From: Nepenthes gracilis
Taxonomy: Eukaryota > Streptophyta > Magnoliopsida > Caryophyllales > Nepenthaceae
Reading direction: 5' to 3'
DNA length: 64,000 nucleotides
Assembly: GCA_033239525.1 (NCBI GenBank)
Contig: BSYO01000002.1
Coordinates: 13,178,626-13,242,625, forward strand
How positions within the stretch are numbered: the stretch's first letter is position 1; each line of letters begins with the position of its first letter. The notes under the pieces are model-generated. The model made no database searches, was not told the origin of the DNA, and saw nothing but the letters and a program-made list of their open reading frames with translations. The translations under genes were made by a program, and so were the position numbers. This document shows positions 22,580 to 33,399 of this stretch, one piece after another.

Positions 22580-24463
22580 CTAATCAGGCAGACTTGACGG
22601 ACCCGCCTCCTCAGGGAAATCCTTCAGGCGAGATGCCTCCTCTATCCCGGCATTCCCTGGATGAAGGATACCCTCAGGGACGTGAGGAGCCACCAAAGAG
22701 ACGATCCTGCGACACAAGCGGATGTCGTCCCAATATCGAGCCTCCAACGCCAGCCGCGCTTCTGATGGAGAGTATCGGCAAACCATGTCTCCAACTAGCC
22801 GGGTGACGCGATCCTCCAGGGTGACGACTATGGCTTCCAGCTGCGCCACTCTCTGTTGTAGGCGCCCATTCTCCTCCTCGAGAGATGTGAATTGGGCCCT
22901 TCCGTTGAGGATGGCCTGCTGTAAGTCCCCATGAAGGGCGGTTATCACCTCGAAAGGGTAGGCCCCTCCTGGAGCCTGCATAAGAAGCAACGTCAAAGAC
23001 ACTTCCAAAGCATGTAACGGTAAAGGAAGGCCAGATAGAGACAGCCGTACCTGAGTAGGAGTAGCACTGGGAGAGCGCGCAAGGTCACCCGGAAGAACCT
23101 CTCCTTGGGGCTCCGCTCCTTCGCCAACTGGAGGAGGGTTGACTGGAAGGCTAGCTGTCGTAGGAACACTCGGCGGCTCTTGCCACGAGGACGTCCCTGC
23201 TTCCCCTTCGTCGGCCTGAACCAAATCAGCGGCGAGTGCGGCGCCGTCCTCCGTAGATGTGGCCAAACCCTTGGGGAGCCTGTATTCTGAAATGGGCTCC
23301 ACAAAGATCGCTGACGACTCCACAGGCCCCCTGGCCTCCGATACCAGCGCAGGCGCAGCCGCAAATGGCGCCTCCGGACCCTCAAGAATGACGACATCAT
23401 CCGTCGCCTCTGCAGTAGAGCAAGCGGGTGGATCCACAGTGGGTAGAGACTCCACCTCGGAGACCTCGGAGCGGCTAGCCCCGCGACCGAAGTCGACGAC
23501 GGTTCGGCGGTTTCCCCTTGGCGACCCGTGCTTGCAGATCTCTTCGAAGCCGGACTTCCCGCCACAACGGAAGGGCCAGCAATTCGTCTCCTGGACCTCC
23601 TCAAAGAAGTCCTCTCGGCTTCCCTTAGCCTCTTAAGAGCGGCCTATTCCTCATCGTCGTCCGTCGACAACTCCAGCAAGGAGCAGCTTTCCTCCTCGAT
23701 CCCCCCGGACGGTGGAGGGGCGGCTGTATCTCCAGGACCTTCCTTACCTGGTCCAGCGATCGCCCGGCCTGAAGGAGGTCCCCATCTACAGGCCTCGAAC
23801 GTGATGGAGGTAAGAAAGTAACCCTGGATCGAGAACTTCGCCTCTTCGGACTTGATAGCAGATATCAGCGTCTCTGACTCCGCGGCGTCCTCAGGAGTTG
23901 GCTTCTCCTGAAAATACCCTGAAATAGGGCCCCATACCCTTGGGAGCTCAGAGTCAGGGGGCTCCTGCAAAAAGAAGAAGCGTTCCTTCCAGCCCTTCAC
24001 CGAGTTAGGGTTGGTGCCGCAAAAGCGAAACCCCGCCTTGGGGACATCGACACCCAATCCTCCGACTCCGTGAACCGGAAGATCATCATCGCTGCCTTGG
24101 CATCAAAAGAGCAGCCGTGAAGGATGGCAAAAATACACAAGGATACCAGATAGCGCAGGGCGTTGGGGTGCAGCCTTGCCATCGGAACTCCCAGCTTGTC
24201 CACCACTGCATACAGTGTGCAGTGCGGCGGGTAACGAAGCCCCCCCTCAGATGGTGCTCGTACACCATAATGAAGCCCGCTGGGGGGGCGCTGGCTCTAT
24301 CCAGTGCGTCAGGAGTACAGTAACCCCAATCGCTGGGAAGACCATAATCGACTATGAGAGAAGCAATGTTCCCAGCAGTCAAGATGGACTTGGTATTGTG
24401 AACAACATGACGCGCGGCTCGGGGAGCCTGGGAAGAAGAAGAGCTTTCTCTCTTTATCGCCAT
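22580..24463 (-). pseudogene. antisense ORF 1 of the Tat element (Transposase_28-like, coiled coil)
   Basis: Reads opposite to gag-pol. Likely start ATG 24463 (MAIKRESSSSSQ), chosen because a TATA decamer lies 70-80 bases upstream. N-terminal part: LTAGNIASLIVDYGLPSDWG, PPAGFIMVYEHHLRGGF, then in other frames KLGVPMARLHPNALRYLVSL and KGWKERFFFLQEP. This pattern fits the plant 'putative gypsy-type transposon' domain (Pfam Transposase_28), whose function is unknown. A Ser/Pro/Glu-rich middle follows. The last open part (22580-23455) has a coiled coil (QFTSLEEENGRLQQRVAQLE) and a closing motif YWDDIRLCRRIVSL. At least three frameshifts and one TAG near 23642 break it. Undamaged length would be roughly 600 residues. 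Such antisense ORFs are known in Retand-like elements; their role is not established. Confidence 0.75.
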
Positions 24464-24532
24464 TTCTCTCTCAGAAGACGCAAGTATGTGCAGGAAAAGT
24501 TTCAGCAGAAGAAAGAAATTGAGCCCCGATTG

Positions 24533-24542
24533 GTTTAAATAG
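24533..24542 (-). promoter_or_regulatory. TATA-like decamer before antisense ORF 1
   Basis: The minus strand reads CTATTTAAAC, 70-79 bases upstream of ATG 24463. The identical decamer precedes antisense ORF 2 at 25706-25715. Position and composition fit a plant TATA box with a leader of about 40-50 bases. Confidence 0.5.
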
Positions 24543-24905
24543 GCAGTGGAAAGCCAGAAGGCGGGAAACCAAAACGGCACCGCCACAGGCGATCAGGACA
24601 CGTGGTGGCCTCACAACGCATCGCAAGATCCGAAATCGTCCGCAATCATGGCCAAACGCCAGATCGACAGGCGCGTCCCTTCAGCCGACTGGCGAGGATC
24701 CATGCTTGCGCTGGCGCATTAAATGAAGGCTCACAATAGTAGAACCCATGAAGAAGCGCACGGTAGCACAAAACCGGAAAACCAACCAAAAAGCAAGAAA
24801 TACGGAAGGCAAAGCGGTGCGACAAAATAACGACTTCCATTATATTAAATCCCGTTACAACGGTTACAAAAAAAAAGGAGAAGAGCACGACGATGACGAA
24901 AACAG

Positions 24906-25612
24906 CTAATGGTCCCAGTGGCCAGTGGAAGAGCTTTGGACATGGTAATCCACCAACTGATCTCGAGTTCTGGCGAGCGAGTTGCAAGGGTCTAGAACAC
25001 CCACGTGGAAGCTTGGGTCTTCCAACGAGGCCAGCCTTCGGCAAAGCTTAACGGCGTCAAAGTAAGTCTGCTCCAAGGCAGGGTTCACTCCCTCTGGCCG
25101 AAGCCTCGTCCTCAGCTCCGACCGCAGCCTGGTGACCTCAACCTCGTGTCGTTTCTTGAGTCGCTCGATCTCTTCTTCAAGCGCCAATGCGTGGGCCTGC
25201 GCATCCACATCGGCGTCAATAAGGCGAGTGATCCTGGCCTCCGCCCGTAGCCCAGCGACCTCAGCCTCATGTCGCCGCTTGAGTTGCTCGGCCTCTCCTT
25301 CAAGGGCCAATATGCGGGCCTGCGCCCCCACATTGGCACCCACCAGACGTGTGGCCCTGGCCTCCGACTCGGCCCAAGCACTCTCCAAGTGTGCGACGCG
25401 GGCCCTCAACCACTCCACCTCAGCCGCAGCCACCCCCCGTCGTGGCTGGACCCTCTCGAAATCCGGAGGCGCTCCCCGACTCTGAGAAGGACAAGCAACC
25501 GTGGCTTCAGAGCGAGCCCCCCCGAGGTGTCGGCCCCTGAAGACACGGGAGTGTGAGAGCCAAACTCGGACTCATCAGAAGAGCGTTCCGTGTCGCAAGA
25601 GGTATCTTCCAT
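24906..25612 (-). pseudogene. antisense ORF 2 of the Tat element, coiled-coil protein
   Basis: Likely start ATG 25612 (MEDTSCDTERSSDESEFG). An acidic N-terminus runs into a frameshift near 25480, after which the frame 24906-25433 is open. The latter is a long coiled coil with an internal duplication: RATRLVGANVGAQARILALE and RITRLIDADVDAQAHALALE begin two units of about 37 residues, each continuing with a K-R-R/H-E-x-E-V heptad stretch. It closes with YFDAVKLCRRLASLEDP, clearly related to YWDDIRLCRRIVSL at the end of antisense ORF 1. The two ORFs therefore look like diverged copies of one C-terminal module, with ORF 2 lacking the Transposase_28-like domain. Function unknown. Its stop, TAG, lies at 24906-24908. 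Confidence 0.65.
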
Positions 25613-25705
25613 TGATTTCGCAGCAAGGAAATACGCACAGGAAGAGCAAACCGCCAATAAACGTGCAAGTGCAAAGGAGTGCCGAGTTCCAGGAGAAAAC
25701 GACAT

Positions 25706-25715
25706 GTTTAAATAG
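25706..25715 (-). promoter_or_regulatory. TATA-like decamer before antisense ORF 2
   Basis: CTATTTAAAC on the minus strand, 94-103 bases upstream of ATG 25612, identical to the one at 24533-24542. The repeated pairing of this decamer with an antisense start supports real antisense transcription units. Confidence 0.5.
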
Positions 25716-26018
25716 ATGAGTTTTCTCCTGAAGAGGCGGCAACTCCAAAAGGCAGAAAGCATTAAGGCGTGGCCAGTGGGGATTTTACACGTGGGACGTT
25801 CCTGAAATCTCGTGCGTTTCCAAAGAGGGGCTCCACGATGCGATGTTTCCTGACCGCGTTGGAATTAAATGCGCTGGTCACCCCGAGAGACGCGACCACT
25901 GACAGAGACTCCTCAAGCCCTCACGAAGTTACACGTGGATCTCCGGGGCAAAATGCCTGGCAACGGAAAAATATGCACATAGACAAGATGAGAATGAAGG
26001 CAAAAAGAGGCTACTTCT

Positions 26019-26700
26019 TTTATTAATCAATACTTTCTTACAAAGTACAAAGGCTACAGCGATAAACCTACGAGAAAGACGAAGAAAGACAACGGTGCGA
26101 AGCCCCGTATGCTCCTGTACCACGTCCCAGATGAGCTGAGTGAACGAGATCTGCGTCAGATCCCCACGGCAGAAGCCGTTGGTAGTTCGCCAAGCAGACT
26201 GGTTTGGAGGCACAGAGCATCCCCTGGTGGAAGTCGTCAGAGTCCAATCCACCAGGGTACGGGAAGCACCGAGGCCAGGGGAGCACTCTGGGAAGGTAGG
26301 GTGAGAAACCCAGCTTCCACGGAGGGCTACTGACCTCGCATCCTTCCATGGCTGGCGCTCTAGCTTGACGCGGGGGAAGAGCACCTGCGAAAGCCTTCAC
26401 CTACGGGTGAAGATACCTGCAGGGATGCCGCCGAAACACTGCCCTACGTTCAGGCGAGCCACGACCACGAAAGGATACGCGACGATGGCAGAATGGCCGA
26501 GCCGCTCTCGTTAGCAAAGAAGGCAAACTGCAGGACGAGGGTTACAACAGTCTTCATCAAGAGCTTTAAGCATTCGATTGATCCATCCAACTCCTTCTCG
26601 GACGCCCGCCAATGGCGAGGAGAGCCAGAATCTTCTCATTGCCTCTCGGTTGGCTGCTAAGGGATGAACTCAACTTACTTGAGTACCCCTCCTATTTATG
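26019..26700 (-). other. possible third antisense transcription unit
   Basis: The minus strand has CATAAATAGG (26691-26700), a TATA-like site, then a short frame starting ATG near 26640 with NRMLKALDEDCCNPRP and ending CLLC-stop after about 43 codons. About 600 bases further down, AATAAA lies at 26019-26024. The spacing resembles a compact gene with poly(A) signal. No protein family recognised, and the frame is short, so this is tentative. Confidence 0.25.
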
Positions 26701-26972
26701 GGCAAGGCGTAAGCCATCCCCTTACCCAACGCAACGCGGCATCCAGCGAGCGTCTTTCGTGTAATAAGGGAGACCGCTGGTCAGACGCAACCCAAGGCGC
26801 GCGAATCTCGCCCGGCGAAATGATGGGTCATGGCAGCGCCTGAAAAGCCTACCTTGGCTCTTGGGGAAGGCGCGAACTCAGAAAATGACAAAAGGCAACG
26901 CGGCACGAGGAAGGGTGTGAGGCTGCGGAAATGGGTCCAAGGGGACATGCCAGGACCGACCACTGGCCGGCC

Positions 26973-26989
26973 CAGGCATGGGGGGCTAG
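26973..26989 (+). other. polypurine tract of the Tat element
   Basis: CAGGCATGGGGGGCTAG lies directly before the 3' LTR. Its G-run is where plus-strand DNA synthesis would be primed. Confidence 0.65.
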
Positions 26990-28018
26990 TGTTGGGTCCC
27001 ATGTCCTGGCCCATGAAGGATTGCCAAGCCCATGAAGAAATCCGCGGCCCACGAAGGTCCAAAAGCCCACATGAATCGATCAGCCCAGCCCAGCGGTCAA
27101 GAAACGCGTGCAGAGCCCGTCTGGTAGAAGACAACGGCACCCTGCAACGCATTTAATGCGATTGCCGGGGAACCGGCGAGGAGATGGAAAGGCTAGCCAA
27201 TAGAGGAGCGGCTGGTATAGTGTCAACGACTCCCGCTGCTGTCTGCAGGGCAGCCAACCAATCCCCTCTCAGGGGAAATTGGGTGTGGCCGGCAACGCTC
27301 AGAAGCGTGCCATCCACGGCAAAAGGACAACCGGCGTGACCGACGGTCCACAACAGTGACCAGCGGTGCAGTAGCCCTCGCAACGGGCATTTTGGCGCCC
27401 AGAGTCCAACGGGGAGAGGCCTATAAGGGTCCTCACACCACAGAGAAGGGGATCTCTCTCTCTGGCTCTGAATCTCGAGCTCTCTCTCGAACGTTTTTCA
27501 GCATCTCTATCGACTGCTGAGCCCCGATTCCAATGACGAGTCATACTCAACAGCTCCCTTCTTCTCTGCCCGATCACAACAAAGTAACGAGCCGGAATTG
27601 AGGATCATCTCACTTCTGCCGGCAGTAGCCAGCTCGCTTTTTCCTCCCAACATCTCCTCAGATTTTGAAAAAGTCAGCCACCCATTGCGGTGCATCAAGG
27701 AAGCCAGGCCTTCCATCACCTGCTCACTGCATTCTCCATATCACCGCACAAGCATCTCTCACGCTTTCACAGCATTCCCCCGCGCACTGCCCTTAGCGTG
27801 CGCCATTTCCGTTTATTGCGGGAATTTGCTGACTTGAGCGTCGGAGTGGCCTCGGTGGGAAAAATCCTGCCGGACCCCTGACCTCTTATTTGTTGTTTGT
27901 GTTGTGCAGGTCCAGGTTCATAGAGACGGAGACCGGACCCTTCGATCGACGCTGTCGCGTGCCAAAGAATCCGAAGGCTCCCTAATCCGTACGACAACCG
28001 CGGATCCGGGATGCAACA
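26990..28018 (+). repeat. 3' LTR of the Tat element
   Basis: 1029 bp, beginning TGTTGGGTCC and ending GATGCAACA. It differs from the 5' LTR by scattered substitutions and a few small indels. Confidence 0.92.
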
Positions 28019-28023
28019 AAATT

Positions 28024-28269
28024 TTAAATAATTATGGATATCAATTAGATTTAAACTAATTATGAATTAAAAATTTAATAATAAGACTTTGTGATCGGGA
28101 ACGTAGTAATTTAAATGATATTAGATATGTTTTAAGGAGAGTGTCTCATCTGATTTAATAATTTAATCATGGTTAACTATCATATGATAGGTTTGTAAGA
28201 TGTTGGTTGAATAAGATAGACCAAGTTTTCCCTTAGATTGCGATAAGGAATATCTCACTATCATGGCTA
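28024..28269. other. AT-rich flank
   Basis: No gene seen. It lies between the Tat element and the first readable part of a decayed chromovirus gag, and may be that element's leader. Confidence 0.4.
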
Positions 28270-29086
28270 GGATGGCGGCCGTGATAGAATCAATAGCTGG
28301 AGCTCATAGAATCTGAAACCGATGGTGACAAATCCAATGGTGACTACAACGGCTTAAGATCATTTTATTAATGAGTGGGTCATAAAGTTCATGGGAGATT
28401 TGGATCCTACAAAGGTAGAAATTTGGATTTGTCTGATCGAGAAGATTTTTGAGGTTACTTGTTGTCCTAAGGAGAAGGTCATTTTTTCCTCTTAAAACTG
28501 GAGAGAGGCAGATCAATGGTAGCTCATGAAGAAGAAAATTTTGGGACTCAACAATGAGCAGATTTATTGAAATATGTTCATGAAAGAGTTCAAGGGAACA
28601 AAGAGGATAAGTTTGCCCGTTGACGACAAGTAAGATCGTGGTGGAGCACGACACCAAATTTACAGAATTATTCTACTATGCAAAAAGAGTGAGAAATTTT
28701 TACAATAACTAAATGATACTATCTGTAAATAGCTAGTGAAGTTAAAGTTGAGAATCTCTGAAGAGGTATTGGATCAAACCCTCATTTATTAAAAAGAGTT
28801 GGAGAGGGAAATGTTTATTGAGAAGATGGCCCCCACGCAAGGCGACCAAAGCTCAAGATCAGGATGATACTATAGAAGTACGAAATTAATGGACAAAGGA
28901 AAGAAAGGAGATGAACTAAAGGATACACCAGGACCTCAACAATTTAAGCAAATGTCCCCTCATTATGGAAAAACGCATGGAGGAAGACTTTGCTACAAAT
29001 TATTGGGGGAATACTTTAACTGTGGCCAATCCGACCACAAGACTAAGGATTGCCTTCATCCCTTGATGCAAACGCCGAGGAAGTGA
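28270..29086 (+). pseudogene. decayed chromovirus gag
   Basis: Readable pieces: DPTKVEIWICLIEKIFEV and TCCPKEKVIF (about 28400-28490), matching the start of the Del/Tekay Gag capsid; an ELEREMFIEKM-like stretch near 28800; and a zinc knuckle reading FNCGQSDHKTKDC (about 29017-29056) inside the open frame 28889-29086. The first half of the typical double knuckle (CYKLLGEYF) has drifted. Many stops. This is the 5' part of one copy that continues in pieces to 35.7 kb. Confidence 0.7.
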
Positions 29087-30370
29087 ATCGCTTTAAGGAA
29101 AGCATTTGCAGTGACGGCCCAATATACAAATATATCTCCAACAGTTGTTAAAGATAAATTTATAATTTTTGAAACTTTCACACGTATTGTTGGATTTTGG
29201 ATCAAAATATTCATTTGTATCTTTAAAGTTTGTTCGTTGTTTGTTATTGTCTCCTAGAATCATAAATTTTTTGTTAGTAGTGTTAGCACTATAGGATCAT
29301 CTTTAGAAACTGATATTATAAACCCTACGTATATTGTTTGGTTAAATAGGTTGGAGTTGGTTGTACAGTTTATCTTATTAGATATGCATGATTTTGATAT
29401 AATTTTAGGCATGAATTAGTTAGTAAGTTATCATACTAGTATAGATTGCTTTTATAAAAGAGTACATTTTTTTATTTCAGATTGTAAACACTTCTATTTT
29501 TAAGAAATATTATAAAAATAATCCACTTTCATGATTTCGGCCTAACGTGCATGTCGTTTGATGAGAAGTAGATATCAAACTTATTTGGCTTATGTAATTA
29601 CCATTGGAAGCCACAATGTTCTAGCTTAGGAGATACCCAGGTATGTAAATTTAAAGATGTTTTCTTAGAGGATCTCCCGGGTCCACCACTGAATTAAGTG
29701 ATCAAATTTAAAATTAAAATTATGTCGGGAGTAGCCCCAATATCAAAGGTTCTATATATAATGGCACTGTTGGAGTTAAAAAGTTAAAAAAACAGTTGCA
29801 ATAATTATTAGAAAAAGCTTCATTAGATAAAGTGTATCACCATAGGGTGCATTAGAGTTATTTATGAAAAACAAGAATGGGTCTATGCAATGAATAAGAT
29901 AACCATTAAGAACAAGCACCCGTTGCCGAGGATTCGTGATTCATTTGACTAATTTCTAGGGGTACATGTGTTTTTAAAAGTAGATCTTTCTTCAAATTTT
30001 CATTAATTGAGAATTAAGAAGAAGTACATGGTAAAGACAGCTTATCGAATGATATATGGGTATTATGAGTTTCTAGTCATACTATTATGATTAACTAATA
30101 CCCTATAATTTTCATAGATTTTATGAATTAGGTGTTTTAACTCTACCTTGATAAGTTTATAGTGGTATTTATCGATAATATTTTGAGATAATCAAAAAGC
30201 TATAAAGGGCAAGAGATGCATTTGATGATTATTCTACAAATGTTTTAGGAGAAGAGATTATATGTAAAGCTGAAGAAGTACGAATTTCTACTCAAGGAAG
30301 TGATATTTTTGGGTTATGTATTCTCAAAGGAGATATTTTGATTAATTTTAAGAAGATTAAGGCTGTAACT
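29087..30370 (+). pseudogene. decayed chromovirus protease and reverse transcriptase
   Basis: The protease is visible by DFDIILGMN and YHTSIDCFYKRVHF (about 29390-29470). RT pieces in order: LKKQLQ and a LLEKASLDK-like stretch (about 29780-29830); NKHPLPRI-like and a CVFKSRSFFKF-like stretch (about 29910-30000); VVFIDNIL (about 30160-30185), where the catalytic F-I-D-D box reads FIDN; and LYVKLKKYEFLLKEVIFLGY (about 30260-30320). Reading breaks off at KIKAVTN near 30370, where an unrelated block begins; the next codons of the same protein appear at about 33405. Heavily mutated and inactive. Confidence 0.75.
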
Positions 30371-30748
30371 AATTAGAACCTATAAGAAATGAATTTCTAA
30401 TTAAAATTTTATCATGACTAATTAAACCAGGATTAGAAAATTATTGAAATCAAAGGAAGATTTGGGGTTAAAGTCAATCTTTTGATTGGGTTGCATCAAG
30501 TGGAGCAATACCCGATCAGTGCTTGACATATGCATATATATATATATTTGTCAGAAAGGACGGTCATGATATATGCTTGAATGGTACTTGTACATATTTT
30601 AAATAGATTATTCACACCCAACATGTGCTCGAGAAATTTATGTGCGTCGTTGTGGTAGATTGCGCGTACCTGAGGAAAAACCAACGCGTCATATGATTTC
30701 TATGTCAATGCCGGATGTGTGTCCGATAGGTGCACATGCTTCAATCTT

Positions 30749-30757
30749 CTATATAAG
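30749..30757 (+). promoter_or_regulatory. TATA box of the LTR-like block
   Basis: CTATATAAG, followed about 40-50 bases later by a GA-rich leader. It corresponds in position to the minus-strand TATA near 2690 in the related LTR. Confidence 0.5.
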
Positions 30758-31356
30758 TCCTTTTCACCCGATTTTTAATAATTTTTGTTATATTTTTAAG
30801 AGAAAAGAGAGAAATAATATAGAAGAAGAGAGAGGAGAGAGAGAAAGTTAGGGGAAGAGAATTTTAGAAAATTTAGAGAAGATTTTGGTGAATTTGAGGA
30901 TAGGACAAATGTATTCCGAGCCACTCTTTCTTTGTTACTGTTCTTTTTAATCTCTATGGGTATTTATTATTTCAAATACTCATACATATTCTAATTTCAC
31001 ATATAAGGTATTCGTACTTTACATGCACACACTTTCATTCTCATTCATTGCAAATTATTATGAAATTCATATCCTTAATCCACATGCAATGTGTTTTTCA
31101 AACTAATTGCTACACTAAAACTCATACATGATTTTAATTCATATTTAAATACTCTTATATTCTTTGATTTTTGTACATAATATTTCAATATCTCCTAAAC
31201 TACAAGTATATACTTTGCATGTCCCAAATTTATGTTAAATTATTTTGGCTTGTATTATGTTTTGAAATAAAATGAAGAAGTTATATTAATTATGCTAATT
31301 TTTGATACATCCGGTAAAAGTATACTTACATGTCTTGAACTTTTAAGAATATAATT

Positions 31357-32199
31357 TTTTTTTTTGGTAAGTAATTAAAGAATCCAGAGTGCCTTTTTAT
31401 TCGCTGCTTTATCCGGCGCTCTTGTGGACTCTGGATTTTCGGAGTCCATTTGCTTCCCTAATAGAAAGGACGGAGTGGCTTCTGTGCCTCGTTGGCCGGA
31501 GTGCTTGATGCTTCTCTTGGACGGAGTGGATTTCTTGGCTGGAGTGACCTCTTTGCGATCATTTTCGTAGTTCTATTGCTTCACCAAAAGTTCTGCTGGC
31601 AGTTGTGGCCTTGAATCCCAATGGATGTTTCCTTTTATTGGACGGAGTGGCAGTTCAATGCTGGAGTGCCTTTAGAGGATGAAGTGTTTTCTGAAGTCGA
31701 AGTGCATTTTGAGGCGGTGTGTGGCCTTTTGAAGCTGGAGCGCCTTTATTCTTTTAAAGCCGGAGTGAATCTGGAGTGAGAGGCATTCTGTTGCAGGAGT
31801 GCCTCTTGAGACCGGAGTGGCTTTTGAAGCCGGAGTGCCTTTTGCACACCAACAAGCCGGAGTGGTTTACGTGGTTTGCATGTGCTGAGGACGGAGTGGC
31901 ATTGCAATGCCGGAGTGCCTTAGAGGACGGAGCGACTCTTTGAAGTCGGAGTGCATTTTGAAGCGGAGTGGCCTTTTGAAGCACACTCCGCCTGAGTTTC
32001 TTTAAAAGCCGGAGTGAATCTAGTGGCTTGACGATGTTGAAGTGATGAGGATCTCAGTGGCAGGGTGATTCTTCATTCACTTTGGCTGATCGGATTTTCT
32101 TTCTTACAATGAACGAATATTATTGTAATCTTATTTTTTAATGACTGTTGTCATTGGTTTGGGGGCTCCCCTGTTGCTATGTCTCTTTCCCCAAGTCGG
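31357..32199 (-). mobile_element. L1-tailed retroposon B with GGAGTG repeats
   Basis: TAAGAATATAATT occurs on both sides (31344-31356 and 32200-32212), a perfect 13-bp target duplication. The left end is a T-run then GGTAAGTAATTAAAG, so the minus strand ends TTACTTACC plus poly(A), an L1-like tail. The 843-bp body contains many irregular copies of a short unit reading roughly GCCGGAGTGCCTTTTGAA on the plus strand (about 31380-32020). No protein recognised. It lies inside the LTR-like block and is therefore younger than it. Confidence 0.75.
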
Positions 32200-33399
32200 T
32201 AAGAATATAATTCTTCATACTTTAAAATTTCATCTAACTATTCTAACACAATCTTAAAATATTTACAAATATTCCTACATATTTTTATATTTTTGTGTGC
32301 CATCAATTTGAAGAAATGAAAAGGAAAACTCTAAAATTAGCTAAAATATAAGAATATTTATTAGAGTTTTCAATTTGATTATGTATGGACTATTGTAAAA
32401 TTTAACGATGATATATTATGACATGTTTTAATATATTATAACGATAATTAAGGTTTGAATATATCATACGTGAATTAAAAACTATATTCAACCCTCTCTA
32501 CATTATTATATATATGACAATCTACCTATATGTCTTGAATAATAACGTAATACTTTTGGTTGTGTGAAATCATGTCTAACTCGAGTTCTGATTATTCATT
32601 TCTTTGTGCTTACCAAAAATTTTAAAAAAGATTATTCATTTCTTTGTCAGTGAGACCCTATTAATCCTTAATCTATAAGAATTTGAATGATCTTAGTATG
32701 TTTTAATGATACATTGTTTACATGGAAAAATTAGATTATCAGTCTGAAGTATGCAAAACATTATAGTAATTTCATGCCTTTAAATTTAATTTTAGATCAT
32801 ATTCCTTCCAATATGTTTTGATAAAAGTTAAGTGCTTGATTATAAAAATATATAAGCATTATCGAATAATTGGCTTGCTCCTATTTTAATTTTACTAACA
32901 TTATGGATTAGAGACTTGGAACATACTTACAGGTGATGGGAGACGATGGAAATACTGTTCAAGGATTAGAAAAGGACTCGTGATTTTGGATGATGTACTT
33001 TTGTATTAGAATAGTAGATTTAGGATGTTTATTTTGTTTCAATTGAATGATTATGAATAAAATGTTATCGTGATATTGTATTGGAAATTTAGTTGGATTT
33101 TGATTTTGTTCAATGGGATGTCAAAGATATGAATTTGCTTACTCTAATTGTAGAACAAACGTATTTTCTTACATATATTTTGAGGTCACTATATAAATGG
33201 TATTCAATGCCACTTTAAGATGTAGCAATTTTGGTGCTTTATTTCAAGTCGTTTGTCAATATTTGATTCATAAATCCACGTTCGATATTTATTTGAGATT
33301 TTGCTTTATTAGTAGAATAAATAATAAAATTTTTCAAAAATATGAATGACTAAATTTAGAACCTATTTAATTCTGATAATAAAATAATAAATTAGGAAT

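Larger units (their letters stand above)
15037..28018 (+). mobile_element. complete Tat-lineage Ty3/gypsy element, TSD AAATT
   Basis: A 12,982-bp element. LTRs at 15037-16063 and 26990-28018 begin TGTTGGGTCC and end GCAACA, with AAATT on both sides (15032-15036 and 28019-28023). The order is LTR, primer site, gag, protease, RT, RNase H, a second archaeal-type RNase H, integrase, then about 5.4 kb carrying antisense ORFs, purine tract and LTR. A second RNase H before integrase, together with antisense ORFs behind pol, marks the Tat branch (Retand, RIRE2, Grande and relatives). GC content is well above its surroundings. Frameshifts and stops in gag and pol, and altered protease and RT active sites, show it cannot move by itself now. 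The LTRs differ by scattered substitutions, several at CG sites, so insertion was not very recent. Confidence 0.93.
30371..33399 (+). mobile_element. LTR-like block inserted in the chromovirus pol
   Basis: The block separates RT (ending near 30370) from the RT-RNase H part that resumes near 33405. It holds a TATA at 30749-30757, then a purine-rich GAGAGAAAAGAGAG-like leader and AT-rich sequence, the layout of an LTR promoter. Words around 30470-31000 match the minus-oriented LTR remnant at 2.4-2.85 and 5.66-5.75 kb. No gag or pol lies inside, so a solo LTR in plus orientation is likely. Exact ends and target duplication are not resolved. Retroposon B sits inside it. Confidence 0.5.

Noticed and set aside
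22580..25612. Antisense ORFs as captured host genes
   Set aside because: Position behind pol on the opposite strand, the Transposase_28-like wording and the known antisense ORFs of Retand-type elements make them part of the element.
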